In this document: in pieces, positions 51,981 through 60,261 of the stretch | How the letters are laid out: each line of letters starts with the position of its first letter | Numbering within the stretch: the first letter of the stretch is position 1 | Assembly (NCBI GenBank): GCA_034408935.1 | Contig: DAOUMV010000003.1 | Span: 124,001-188,000 of the forward strand | DNA: 64,000 nucleotides | Direction: 5' to 3' | DNA from: DAOUMF01 sp034408935 | Lineage (GTDB): Bacteria; Chloroflexota; Dehalococcoidia; SM23-28-2; RBG-16-64-32 | Position numbers and translations under genes: made by a program | Notes under the pieces: generated by a model | Told to the model about the DNA's origin: nothing | Database searches by the model: none | Seen by the model: the letters and a program-made list of their open reading frames with translations, nothing else

Positions 51981-52796
51981 CTACTCCTCTCCCTTCTGAC
52001 GACGGCTCTCCTCTACCGCCTGACGCCGCTGCTCCTCCTCCGCCCTGAGACGAGCCATCTGCATGCGCCGCCCAATGATCCAGTAGAGTCCACCGGAGAG
52101 CACTGTCATGCCGACTGCCACAGTCGGAACGTGCTGCATGACCGCCCAAGTCCGGTCGGGAACGGGCTCTTCGGGGAGCGGGTTCTTGTAGTTGAGGAAG
52201 TCCAGGTCTATATCGGAGATGTACAGCACCGAGGTGCCGCCGACTTCATGCTCGCCGTAGATGTGGGGGACGTACTTCTTGGGTTCGGCCCTCAGACGGC
52301 TAGTGGCCTCCGCAATAAGCTCATCTCTGTCGCCGAAGATCGTGGCCTCTGTGGGGCAAGCTTCGACGCAACCAGGCAACTTACCTTCCTTCAGACGCGG
52401 GTAGCATAGCGTGCACTTGTTGACGTAGGGAACTGCCGCAGCCCAGTCATAGCGTGGAATGCCGAACGGACAGGCCAATATGCAGTAGCGGCAGCCCATG
52501 CAGATCGCCTTGTTGTAGGTGATGGGCCCTTCGGGAGTCTTGTGCATTGCCCCCACTGGGCAGGCTGAAACACACGCCGGGTCCAGGCAATGGCGGCACT
52601 GTTTGCGAACGAAGTGCTCTTCGGTCTTGGAGACCACCGCCGTCCACCGCCTCGCGGAGAGGCCATCCCCGACCTCTTGTATGCGCGGCTCCGCTCCTGG
52701 CTTGTACTCGCCGAGGTGGTTGACCTTTACACACGCCTCCACGCATTTCTCACAACCGATGCACTTGGTTACGTCTGTGAGGATAGCTGGTTTCAA
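51981..52796 (-). CDS. HybA/HmcB/DsrO-like polyferredoxin with C-terminal membrane anchor
   Basis: 271 residues. Four cluster motifs: CIGCEKCVEAC, CRHCLDPACVSACP, CMGCRYCILACP and CTLCYPRLKEGKLPGCVEACP, enough for four [4Fe-4S]. A helix near residues 228-246 would anchor it in the membrane. No Tat signal is seen, unlike DsrO/HybA, so the Fe-S domain may face the cytoplasm. It lies between the cytochrome b gene (4-base overlap) and the NrfD-cytochrome gene (2-base gap). Confidence 0.9.
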   Translation of the reverse strand: MKPAILTDVTKCIGCEKCVEACVKVNHLGEYKPGAEPRIQEVGDGLSARRWTAVVSKTEEHFVRKQCRHCLDPACVSACPVGAMHKTPEGPITYNKAICMGCRYCILACPFGIPRYDWAAAVPYVNKCTLCYPRLKEGKLPGCVEACPTEATIFGDRDELIAEATSRLRAEPKKYVPHIYGEHEVGGTSVLYISDIDLDFLNYKNPLPEEPVPDRTWAVMQHVPTVAVGMTVLSGGLYWIIGRRMQMARLRAEEEQRRQAVEESRRQKGEE

Positions 52797-53494
52797 ATCT
52801 TCCTCCCCTCGGCGCCGTACAGTGTCCTCACCACGTCATAGCCTCCCTCCTGCGTCAAGTGCCACCCTATCTCCGAGCTGAATCGGACAAGGGGATAGAG
52901 CACGCAGTGGGCAATCTTGGTGAAAGGAACTAGGACGAGAATCGCGGCCCCGGCCGATACGTGGAACACCATCGTCACGTTGTAGGGTATGACGTTCCAG
53001 TTCTGTCCCCCCAGGTAACCCATCCCCACCGTGGCGATCAGCAGAACTAGGATCCCATAGTCCGCGAAGCCGCTCTCCGCCCTCGATTGGCGGACATAGA
53101 TCCGGTAGCCCAAGAGAATGATCAGGCCTGCGAAGGCGAGCAAAGCGAACCAGTCGACGTATGGGCGCGGAATGGAGGGCCAGCTCAGTCCCAGGGGGCC
53201 GAGGAGGTCGATATGCTCCCGCAGGAAAACGGCGCTTAGGATCACACCCAGATGGAAGAAGAACGACGCGTAGCTGAACACCGGTAAGACACGGTGTAGG
53301 CGGGTTGCTGGGAACATCCAGATCGCGGTGTTGAGAAGCACGCTGGCATAAGGGATATTACGATCGCCGGCTCTTCTTATGGCTTCGATGAGAGCCCATA
53401 CTGAGAGCACGACGTGTCGTATAAGACCAAGAACCAAGATGAGGACCACAAAGGTCAGCAGCGGTCCCTTGAGAAAGGCGAGCAACTCCTCCAT
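52793..53494 (-). CDS. NarI/HmcE-like cytochrome b membrane subunit (module 2)
   Basis: 233 residues with five hydrophobic segments. Possible heme His: LHRVLPVFSYASFFFHLG and TKIAHCVLYP. It overlaps the Fe-S gene by 4 bases and follows the HmcF-like gene by 47. It should carry electrons between quinone and the HmcF/DsrK-like partner. Confidence 0.86.
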   Translation of the reverse strand: MEELLAFLKGPLLTFVVLILVLGLIRHVVLSVWALIEAIRRAGDRNIPYASVLLNTAIWMFPATRLHRVLPVFSYASFFFHLGVILSAVFLREHIDLLGPLGLSWPSIPRPYVDWFALLAFAGLIILLGYRIYVRQSRAESGFADYGILVLLIATVGMGYLGGQNWNVIPYNVTMVFHVSAGAAILVLVPFTKIAHCVLYPLVRFSSEIGWHLTQEGGYDVVRTLYGAEGRKI

Positions 53495-53541
53495 TCCGCC
53501 TCCTGTTAGTTCTTAGCCGTGCCGACCATCGAGCTTGCGGT

Positions 53542-54975
53542 CTATGCCGCCGCCCTCTGCTGTTCGGTGGATCCGTTTGGCATACGAATGGCGCGAAGTA
53601 TGAGGTCGTGCAGACCAACCACCTGAACCGGCAGCTTGTGGTACTTCATCAACTCCCGGAGCTGTTTCTTGCAGTTGGCACAGGGAGCCACCACGATCTC
53701 CGCCCCAGTCGCGCGAATCTGCTCCATCTTGACCCTACCCCCGATCTCCATACGGAACTTGTGGATCTCGTCGAGGGATACGGTTCCGCCGCCGCCGCCG
53801 CAGCAGTAGTTCTCGCGGCCGTTCGGCGTCATCTCCACGAAGTCCTTGACGAACGAACGCAAGATGGCACGCGGCTGGTCGATGATCCAGCCAGAGCGAG
53901 CGATGTTGCAGGGGTCGTGATAGGTCACCTTCTCCGTGATGACACCGGGATCAAGGTCGATCTTCCCGGTCTTGAGGAGGTCAAGCGTTAGTTCCATGAT
54001 GTTGATCAACGGGATCTCTTCACCCCGATTGAAGGTAGGCATGAAGGCCTTGGATGCGCGCGAAGCGTGGCCGCACTCGCCTATCAGGACTTTCTTCCCC
54101 TTGAGCCGTCGTGTCTCCCCGAGGATCTCGTTGTTGACCCTGTCCAGCACCCAGTCGTTGTAGAACAGGCCGTAGTTGATGGCATCATAGACTTGGGTGC
54201 CTAGGGTCCAACTCACGTCCGCTGCCGTGAGAACTGCAGCAATACCCATGAGCGACTCGGCTTCCATTAGGTAGTCGCTCACCGGCGTGAAGAAGACGTA
54301 TTCCGCGCCTTCCACGTCCAGGGGAAACCGGATCTTGGCACTCTTCATGTCCTCGAAATCCTCCTCGAGGAACTCAAGAGTGTCCTTCAGAGCGGGAAGC
54401 GGCACTGCGGACGTATTTCGGGTCTCGCCCTCCAGTTGTTCTCGAGTTGAGACTACGAGGCCTTTCGGGTCAATCCCAGCCTCACTGAGGACGTACCTTC
54501 CAAAGTGAGTGATCAGCCCATGGTCCAGTCCCATCGGACACTCGATGCTGCAGCGGCGGCAGGCTGTGCAACGATATAGCGACTCGGCGATCTCGTCGAC
54601 CCGTTGGTTGGTCAGTGAGTGATTGCCAAATATCCTGGCATTCAGCCAACCGCCAGGCGTGAAGTAGCGTTTGTATATGTCGACGATCTGCTGGGAGCGA
54701 TGGCATGGAATGTCCTTCGGATCGCCCGTAGTCTGATACACCGGACAAGTCGCCGCGCACCGTCCGCAGTGAGTCATATTCTGTGCGTAGAGGTCCAGCA
54801 CGGGCTTGTAGTTCGTGTGCCTCAGGATCGCAGCGAAGGACCCGAGAAACCTCTGAGCTCTATCCTCAGCCAGAGGGATTCGGTCTAGGTGATACCAATA
54901 CGGCTGCTTCGCGGGTTCCGGGGCGGCTTTCGTCTCTTCCGTCGTGGTTGTGGGCATCGTCATCTGGTCGACCAT
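53542..54975 (-). CDS. HmcF/DsrK-like Fe-S protein (module 2)
   Basis: 477 residues from the ATG at 54975 with GGAGGAG upstream; in-frame extension runs antiparallel through the MerR gene. The second cluster motif is complete (CTACRRCSIECP) but the first has lost one ligand (MTHCGRCAATCP: expected Cys replaced by Met; another Cys follows in IPCHRS). The CCG-domain is complete: ECGHASR, YHDPCNIA, YCCGGGGG, PCANC. Homologous to the DsrK parts at 48.2 and 58.6 kb. Without a DsrC domain. First structural gene after a MerR gene. Confidence 0.9.
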   Translation of the reverse strand: MVDQMTMPTTTTEETKAAPEPAKQPYWYHLDRIPLAEDRAQRFLGSFAAILRHTNYKPVLDLYAQNMTHCGRCAATCPVYQTTGDPKDIPCHRSQQIVDIYKRYFTPGGWLNARIFGNHSLTNQRVDEIAESLYRCTACRRCSIECPMGLDHGLITHFGRYVLSEAGIDPKGLVVSTREQLEGETRNTSAVPLPALKDTLEFLEEDFEDMKSAKIRFPLDVEGAEYVFFTPVSDYLMEAESLMGIAAVLTAADVSWTLGTQVYDAINYGLFYNDWVLDRVNNEILGETRRLKGKKVLIGECGHASRASKAFMPTFNRGEEIPLINIMELTLDLLKTGKIDLDPGVITEKVTYHDPCNIARSGWIIDQPRAILRSFVKDFVEMTPNGRENYCCGGGGGTVSLDEIHKFRMEIGGRVKMEQIRATGAEIVVAPCANCKKQLRELMKYHKLPVQVVGLHDLILRAIRMPNGSTEQQRAAA

Positions 54976-54976
54976 C

Positions 54977-55522
54977 TTACGCTCCTCCTGGGTTGTCACC
55001 CGAGCCTCGCATGCGCGTGCCGTTGTCCGTTCGTCCCTCCCCCGGCTCCTTGTCTGCGCTTGGGCGCTCTCCATACGGTGGGGTGGGCACGTCGTTGTCG
55101 GAGGCGACACGAATCTGATGCAGGGCAAAGGGCGATGCGTTTGCATGGCTATCTCGCTCTGAGCAGTTCGAGCACAGCAGCGATTCCTCATCCGCCAGGC
55201 CACAGTAGGCGCCTGGCCGTTTCCAGCATGGCTTGCCGTTGGCTGTTGTGCTCTCGTGACAGGGACCGCAGTCGTCAACGGGCCAGCACGGGTATAGCTT
55301 GATGTAGCCACGGACGGCGGCCAGATTGAACCCTTGCTCATCCAAGAGGTGTCTGACAAGGACCATTCGCTGGAGATCAGCGTCTGAGTAGCAGCGGGAT
55401 CCTCGCCAACGGCTTGGCGTTACCAGTCCCTCTCGATCCCAAACCCGCAGCGTCTCCGGCCGGACATCCATGAGCTCCGCCACGATGCCTATGGGATATA
55501 GCGGTCGGCTAGGCATGGCCAA
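54977..55522 (-). CDS. MerR-family regulator with Cys-rich C-terminal domain (copy 1)
   Basis: 181 residues. The MerR HTH is at residues 8-75 (YPIGIVAELMDVRPETLRVWDREGLV, then RCYSDADLQRM). A Cys-rich stretch follows: YPCW, DDCGPC, PCWKR, AYCG, LCSNC, seven Cys in the order shared by two more MerR copies. The end is disordered. It is 1 base from the HmcF-like gene, so it is co-transcribed with the complex it probably controls. The cysteines may hold Fe-S or zinc and sense redox or sulfur. Confidence 0.87.
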   Translation of the reverse strand: MAMPSRPLYPIGIVAELMDVRPETLRVWDREGLVTPSRWRGSRCYSDADLQRMVLVRHLLDEQGFNLAAVRGYIKLYPCWPVDDCGPCHESTTANGKPCWKRPGAYCGLADEESLLCSNCSERDSHANASPFALHQIRVASDNDVPTPPYGERPSADKEPGEGRTDNGTRMRGSGDNPGGA

Positions 55523-55553
55523 TCCCCTGTGCAGCGTCCAAGGAGACGAGTTC

Positions 55554-56366
55554 CTATGCCGCCCCGGCCGCCATTAGCATCACCTCTGCGTTATGGCGCC
55601 CGGATCGTTGCAGCTCGACGACATCGGCGACTCGCTCCGACAACTGGTCACCTGTGTCCGAAATCGTGACGTTGAGATCAGGAAACGAGCTACGGATCGT
55701 CTCCACTTCGGTGGCCATCGCGCTCACGCGTCCGTTACCACCAGGCAGGCGCGAATTCAACTGGATCTCATCCGGCGACAGGTCGTGGGCGATGGCCGCT
55801 ACCTCGTGTATCGAGGCCGTGTTCTTGTCCACAACCGTGGTCTGTATCACGAACTTCCCTTGGAATTCGCGACGGAATTCGCGCAGCGCGTCAACGATTG
55901 CAGCCAGACCGTACTGCACAAAGGGCCGGTTGATGACTTGGAAGAGTCCTTCGTCAGCAGCGTCAAGCTTGGCTACCACCATGTCCGCCTTAGCCAGGTC
56001 GTGTTTGACATCATCCGCGGGCATAAGGCTGGAGTTTGTGAGTACCGCCACCGGAAGCCCCAGCATCGATTTGGCGAGTTCGATCGCCTGGCCGAGATTC
56101 CTGGCGAGGGTTGGCTCACATCTACCGGTGAATGCGACGTAGTCAGTGAATGGGACGTGGCCAGATATGACCGCGTCTGACCTGAGCAGACACTGAAGTG
56201 CCCACATATCGACGTAGTGCCGCCTTCGGGTGGCGCGGCGTGGGCGCTTGTCTCCGGGACAGTAGATGCAGTCGAAGGAGCAGTACTTGCGGTCGGGCGC
56301 TCCGATGTCCACGCCGAGCGTCCTGCCGAGTCGCCAGGAGTGGACGGGGCCAAACACGGCTTTCAT
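55554..56366 (-). CDS. COG0731-type radical SAM protein, second copy
   Basis: 270 residues, GAGGAGGA site. VFGPVHSWRLGRTLGVD, cluster motif CSFDCIYCPG, FTGRCEPTLARNL (the family's G-EPTLA motif), AVLTNSSLM. Paralogue of the gene at 34.6 kb. It lies between two Cys-rich MerR genes and upstream of the Hmc-like operon on the same strand. Substrate unknown; both copies are beside redox or metal genes. Confidence 0.88.
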   Translation of the reverse strand: MKAVFGPVHSWRLGRTLGVDIGAPDRKYCSFDCIYCPGDKRPRRATRRRHYVDMWALQCLLRSDAVISGHVPFTDYVAFTGRCEPTLARNLGQAIELAKSMLGLPVAVLTNSSLMPADDVKHDLAKADMVVAKLDAADEGLFQVINRPFVQYGLAAIVDALREFRREFQGKFVIQTTVVDKNTASIHEVAAIAHDLSPDEIQLNSRLPGGNGRVSAMATEVETIRSSFPDLNVTISDTGDQLSERVADVVELQRSGRHNAEVMLMAAGAA

Positions 56367-56430
56367 TTCTGTCCTCCTCGCTTTCTACAAAATGGTTGCT
56401 GAACACATGATGCGGAAAGGCCCCAGCGTC

Positions 56431-56868
56431 CTACGTAGCTGGGGACTTCCACAGCCCCTCCCGGAATCGCTGAGGTGGCCCGCCTCCGTTGCCGTTCCTG
56501 CTGGATCGCTCTGCGCAGGCCCTACAGAGCCCGGCTTTTTCGGCCGCCAAACCGCAGAAGGTGTTCGGCCGCATCCAACATGGCTTACCGTTCTTTTCGA
56601 CGGACTTGTGGCAGGGAACGCAATCGTCGTTCGACCAACAGGGATAGAGTCTGAGGAAGGCGCGCACACCGGCTAGATTGAAACCCTCGTCGTTGAGGAG
56701 GTGTTTCACGAAGAGCAATCGCTGGAGGTCGGGGTCGGAGTAGCAGCGGAACCGTCGCCGTCGCTTAGGTTTGACGAGCCCCTGTCGATCCCAGGCCCGA
56801 AGCGTCTCGGGATGGATCTCGAGAAGCTCCGCGACGATGCCGATGGCGTAGAGCCCGGGGCTGGTCAT
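56431..56868 (-). CDS. MerR-family regulator with Cys-rich C-terminal domain (copy 2)
   Basis: 145 residues from the ATG at 56868 with AGGAGAT; a longer in-frame start would include the promoter. MerR HTH (YAIGIVAELLEIHPETLRAWDRQGLV) and the same Cys-rich pattern: YPCW, DDCVPC, PCWMR, TFCG, LCRAC. Very similar to copy 1. First gene of the minus-strand unit leading to the Hmc-like complex. Confidence 0.88.
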   Translation of the reverse strand: MTSPGLYAIGIVAELLEIHPETLRAWDRQGLVKPKRRRRFRCYSDPDLQRLLFVKHLLNDEGFNLAGVRAFLRLYPCWSNDDCVPCHKSVEKNGKPCWMRPNTFCGLAAEKAGLCRACAERSSRNGNGGGPPQRFREGLWKSPAT

Positions 56869-56892
56869 TGCAAATCTCCTGTGGCCATGCCT

Positions 56893-56921
56893 AGAATAGA
56901 CCTTGCACATAACACTGTCAA
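56893..56921 (-). promoter_or_regulatory. strong promoter of MerR copy 2 and downstream operon
   Basis: On the minus strand TTGACA (56921-56916), 17-base spacer, TATTCT (56898-56893), 25 bases from the ATG. Near-consensus. Spacer is 17, not the 19-20 of classic MerR-activated promoters, so MerR may repress here. May drive all genes down to 50.1 kb. Confidence 0.75.
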
Positions 56922-57460
56922 GAGTCTGAGCCATATCACCGAGAGGAGTTTGTAAAATTAGGCACAAGAGACTATGTGCCTCGACGTGGAGGCAATCTGC
57001 GGTGACAAGCACATCCCTGTGCCCAACAGCGCGTTGAGCCTCGTTATGCCTGAACATAGGAGACGAGTTGGCCGGGGCACGGCTCGCACGCTCATCCGCC
57101 GCTACCACGAAGGGATCGGCATCGTCACACCGGCGGATTCCTACCACGTACGCAGGGAGGAGGTCGCGCAGCGAAGGAAGGAGGTCAGCGGGAGAACACT
57201 ACAGCAGCGTAGCGGCTACCTTCGGGCAGCAGCGAGCCAGGAGGCCGACCGAGGTGTCCCATAGACGCCGAGGACACACAGTGCCGCCCTCTTCGGGGAA
57301 TGACTATCTCGGGTCCGTATCTAGGTCCTGCGCCCGATGTACTTGGGATTGGTGACCACTTCCTGCAGGCGTGAATGGTCGCTACTGTTAAGACAACTGG
57401 TCAGCGCCTCGTTGTCGACTGACCGGGCGCGGCCGATTCCGCCGCTGCGCCGCGCCTCCG
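56922..57460. other. non-coding stretch between MerR copies
   Basis: About 540 bases with no gene I can support. Open frames here (for example 56974-57264, plus) show no family features and no ribosome site. Could be a decayed gene. Confidence 0.45.
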
Positions 57461-57898
57461 TCAGGATCCCGTGCGGTCGGCTGTCACTTCACAAGCCGGA
57501 AGCGGTTCGCCAGGAGTGCCGCCGTTGCCAGGGAAGTACGGGCAAGTCTCGCAGAGGCCGGACTCGTCCAGCGCTGTGATGCAGTAGGTACCTTCTTCCT
57601 TCCAACACTCCCTGGCGCAGTTCGAGCGCACCGTCTTGCATGTGCACTTCGGGCATTCGTCTAGGAACCAGCAGGGGTAGAGCGAGATGAGGTAGCTCAT
57701 CCCTGCCAGGTTGAGGCCCCTGTCGAGGAACTTAGAGATGAATTTGAGGCGCCGTACGTCGTTGTCCGAGTAGAGACGCAGGCCGTTCCGCCGCGGAGGC
57801 TTAACTAGGCCATGGCGCTCCCACTCACGGAGCGTGGCCTGGCCCACGCCTATGAGGTCGGCGACGACACTGATCGTGTAGAGAGGCTTCTCGTCCAC
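57461..57898 (-). CDS. MerR-family regulator with Cys-rich C-terminal domain (copy 3)
   Basis: 145 residues. MerR HTH (YTISVVADLIGVGQATLREWERHGLV, RLYSDNDVRRL) followed by the conserved YPCW, DECPKC, CKTVRSNC, ECWKE, TYCI, LCETC set with two extra Cys. It has its own promoter and lies downstream of the DsrE-DsrK-DsrM operon on the same strand, so it may regulate that module or itself. Confidence 0.87.
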   Translation of the reverse strand: MDEKPLYTISVVADLIGVGQATLREWERHGLVKPPRRNGLRLYSDNDVRRLKFISKFLDRGLNLAGMSYLISLYPCWFLDECPKCTCKTVRSNCARECWKEEGTYCITALDESGLCETCPYFPGNGGTPGEPLPACEVTADRTGS

Positions 57899-57948
57899 TA
57901 ACTATCCCCCCGGTGGGAACTCTGATCTCCCGATACTCCTCCGCCGCA

Positions 57949-57977
57949 AGTATACATCCTACATAGTAGCTTGTCAA
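57949..57977 (-). promoter_or_regulatory. strong promoter with palindromic operator, MerR copy 3
   Basis: On the minus strand TTGACA (57977-57972), 17-base spacer, TATACT (57954-57949), 51 bases before the ATG. The spacer contains a perfect hyphenated palindrome CTAC-ATA-GTAG (57959-57969), the usual location of a MerR operator. Near-consensus -35 and -10 suggest repression by the regulator when unliganded. Confidence 0.78.
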
Positions 57978-58189
57978 ACCACATCGAGGCAAGGATGGGA
58001 TGGAATCTACGTCCGTCAATGCAGATGACCTGCAACCATATAAGTTATGACAGTTATGTCCTTTCCCTTAGAGGAATGGCGTCGGCTCCTGAGCCTCAGC
58101 TCGTGACCCTCGCGCTTCGTGCGTGGGCGCGGCGTGGCCCGATACGGCCTCATGGTGCGAGGCGGGGGTCGCTCCGGTAGCCCCTCCGC

Positions 58190-58534
58190 CTATAGGCTGA
58201 CGACGTCCTCGTGGAGGATGAGGTCGAAGATCTGCCCGAGGGTGGCGACTTCCCCCACGGCCAGCTTCCCTTCCAGTCCCAATGCCGTCACGCATAGCTG
58301 CCCGGCCAGGATCCTCGTTCCCTTCTCCTCGACCGCCTTGAGCTTGGGGACAACCGGCGAGCCCTCAGCTAGCAGCTTTACGGCGGTATTCCAGCAGATG
58401 ATGGCGGCTGGCCTGTCCTCGCGGTCCGCCAGGGCGCCCAGCACGACCGTCATGATCTCGTAGCCCAGGTCAGGGTCGCCGGCGCCGCACCCTTCGGACC
58501 CCAGCAGAAACACCTTCTTGTTCGTTTCGGCCAT
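58190..58534 (-). CDS. DsrE-family sulfur-transfer-like protein
   Basis: 114 residues from the ATG at 58534 with GGAGGAG; longer in-frame starts lie in the DsrK-like gene. VFLLGSEGCGAGDPDLGYEIMTVVLGAL and PAAIICWNTAVKLL, then RILAGQLCVTALGLEG: DsrE/DsrF-like fold with the third Cys at the persulfide-carrying position of TusD/DsrE-type proteins. Follows the DsrK-like gene by 44 bases. It likely exchanges sulfur or electrons with the DsrMK-like module. Confidence 0.84.
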   Translation of the reverse strand: MAETNKKVFLLGSEGCGAGDPDLGYEIMTVVLGALADREDRPAAIICWNTAVKLLAEGSPVVPKLKAVEEKGTRILAGQLCVTALGLEGKLAVGEVATLGQIFDLILHEDVVSL

Positions 58535-58578
58535 GGCGTCTCCTCCGTGCTTGGCCCGCCCCGGCGCTTGACGGCTCC

Positions 58579-60261
58579 CTAGGCTTCCTGTTGCCACTCC
58601 ATGAACGGCTTCGGCACGTCCGCCATGGCGTTGACGATCAGCTCGACCAGACCGCCGTAGTAGAGGCCGCTCCGGTTCGTGGCATTGAAGTACTCGAAGG
58701 TGCCTCTGATCCCGCCCTTGCAGTTGGAGCAGGGGGCGCACACGTACTTGGCGATTGACTCATCATCCAGCTTGGTGTCCTTGAACGCATCCAGGATCTG
58801 CTTGAACTTCATCCGCCCAGAGATGGCCGATCGCCAATCCGGGAAGTTCAGCCCCTGGATGATGGCGAAGCCGCTGCCCCCGCCGCAGCAGTAGTTCTCC
58901 GTCCTGTTTGGGTACATCTCCCGGAACTGCGGCGCGATCTTGCGCAGTATCCTCCGTTGCGGCTCGATAACGCCCATCAGCCGCACGATGTTGCAGGGGT
59001 CGTGCAGGGTGACAGGGAAGTCGTTCCGTTCCGGGTCCAGCTTGAGGCGACCGCTATCGATGATGCTCTCCAGGAATGGGAAGCAGCTCTCGCGCGGGAT
59101 GTTCAGGTCGCCCGTCAGGACCCGGTCGGCGATGACCGCCAGCGCCTTGTGGGCGTGGCCGCACTCACCGATGACAATCTTCCTCACGCCGAGCTTCTTG
59201 GCGATCTCCGCGTGCTTCACAGCCACGCGCGCCAGCTGGACGTCGTCGTACCACACGCCGTAGTTCACGGCATCGTAGCCGAGCGCCTCGCTGGAGAGAG
59301 TGTAGCTCATGCCGGCCGCCTCCAGGATGATGGCGAAGGCCTCCGCGTTCTCCGGCCATGAGAGAAACTCGCCCGCGTTGTGCATGAGCAGCACGTCGGC
59401 GCCCGCTTTGTCGATGGGCCACTTGAAACTCATGCCCGTCCGCTCTTCCACGTCCTCTTCCATGAACTCTACGGTGTCCGTGAAAGCGGCCGGGATCATG
59501 CCAGTACTGGAGCCGACCTTGAGGTGCTGCACCGAGCCCAATCGGTGGAGTTCAGGAGCGGCTATGCCCAGCTCCTGGCTGAATACCTCACGTATCTGTC
59601 GGCTGATCAGCGCGTTACCGATGCCGATGGGGCAGAACTTGGCGCAGCGGCGGCAGATCGTGCAACGATATGATAGTTCCCCCAGGCGGGCAAGCATTGG
59701 CCAGTTCAGGTCGATGTCCCCGGCAGTCAGACTGCTGAGGAACCCGCCCGGCATCACGTACTTCTTCACGATCCTGCGGAACAGTTCCGACCGGTAGGTT
59801 GGCCGGTAGATCTCCTCCCTGCCGCTGGAGACGTAGACCGGGCATGCCTCGGCGCAGGCCTGGCACTTGGCGCAGTAGTCCAGCCGGAGCAGCAAGGGCT
59901 GCAGGAACGTCCAGTCGTCGTTGGTGGAGAACAGCTTCCTTAGGCCGTTGATAAACTTCGCTACTAGCTCCTCCTCTTGTGCGCGCGTCTTCGGTCGCGG
60001 TATCTGGATGGCCGTCGTACCGTCAAGGTCGCACTCCAAGTTCTCCCGCGCGCTTTCGGTCAGCGGCTTGATGGAGAGCTCGCTGTCCGCCCCATTGTAC
60101 GGATAGGGAAGTGGCATGAACCGCTTGGGGTCCAATTGGACCAGCTGTCCCTGAGCGCGGCTGATGTCGCGCAGGGTCGTCGGCCGGCATGGAGGGGGCA
60201 GAGGCGTTGTTGCGCTTGGGCCTCCCGCCGCGGTTTTCTCTTTCGCCATCTGTTGGGTCAT
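58579..60261 (-). CDS. DsrK/HdrD-like Fe-S protein (module 3)
   Basis: 560 residues. An N-terminal extension of about 120 residues precedes two full 4Fe-4S motifs (CAKCQACAEACP and CTICRRCAKFCP), then CCG-domain elements ECGHAHK, HDPCNIVR, YCCGGGSG and PCSNC. The start overlaps the stop of the DsrM-like gene by 4 bases. Substrate site would be a noncubane cluster in the CCG domain. Homologous to the modules at 48.2 and 53.5 kb; it lacks a DsrC domain but has a DsrE-like neighbour. Confidence 0.92.
   Translation of the reverse strand: MTQQMAKEKTAAGGPSATTPLPPPCRPTTLRDISRAQGQLVQLDPKRFMPLPYPYNGADSELSIKPLTESARENLECDLDGTTAIQIPRPKTRAQEEELVAKFINGLRKLFSTNDDWTFLQPLLLRLDYCAKCQACAEACPVYVSSGREEIYRPTYRSELFRRIVKKYVMPGGFLSSLTAGDIDLNWPMLARLGELSYRCTICRRCAKFCPIGIGNALISRQIREVFSQELGIAAPELHRLGSVQHLKVGSSTGMIPAAFTDTVEFMEEDVEERTGMSFKWPIDKAGADVLLMHNAGEFLSWPENAEAFAIILEAAGMSYTLSSEALGYDAVNYGVWYDDVQLARVAVKHAEIAKKLGVRKIVIGECGHAHKALAVIADRVLTGDLNIPRESCFPFLESIIDSGRLKLDPERNDFPVTLHDPCNIVRLMGVIEPQRRILRKIAPQFREMYPNRTENYCCGGGSGFAIIQGLNFPDWRSAISGRMKFKQILDAFKDTKLDDESIAKYVCAPCSNCKGGIRGTFEYFNATNRSGLYYGGLVELIVNAMADVPKPFMEWQQEA

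Noticed and set aside
54976..55359. N-terminal extension of the HmcF-like protein
   Set aside because: Reads through the MerR gene in another frame; ATG at 54975 has a GGAGGAG site.
56974..57264. 96-codon plus-strand open frame between MerR copies
   Set aside because: No ribosome site, no recognisable features, Arg-rich translation typical of noise.
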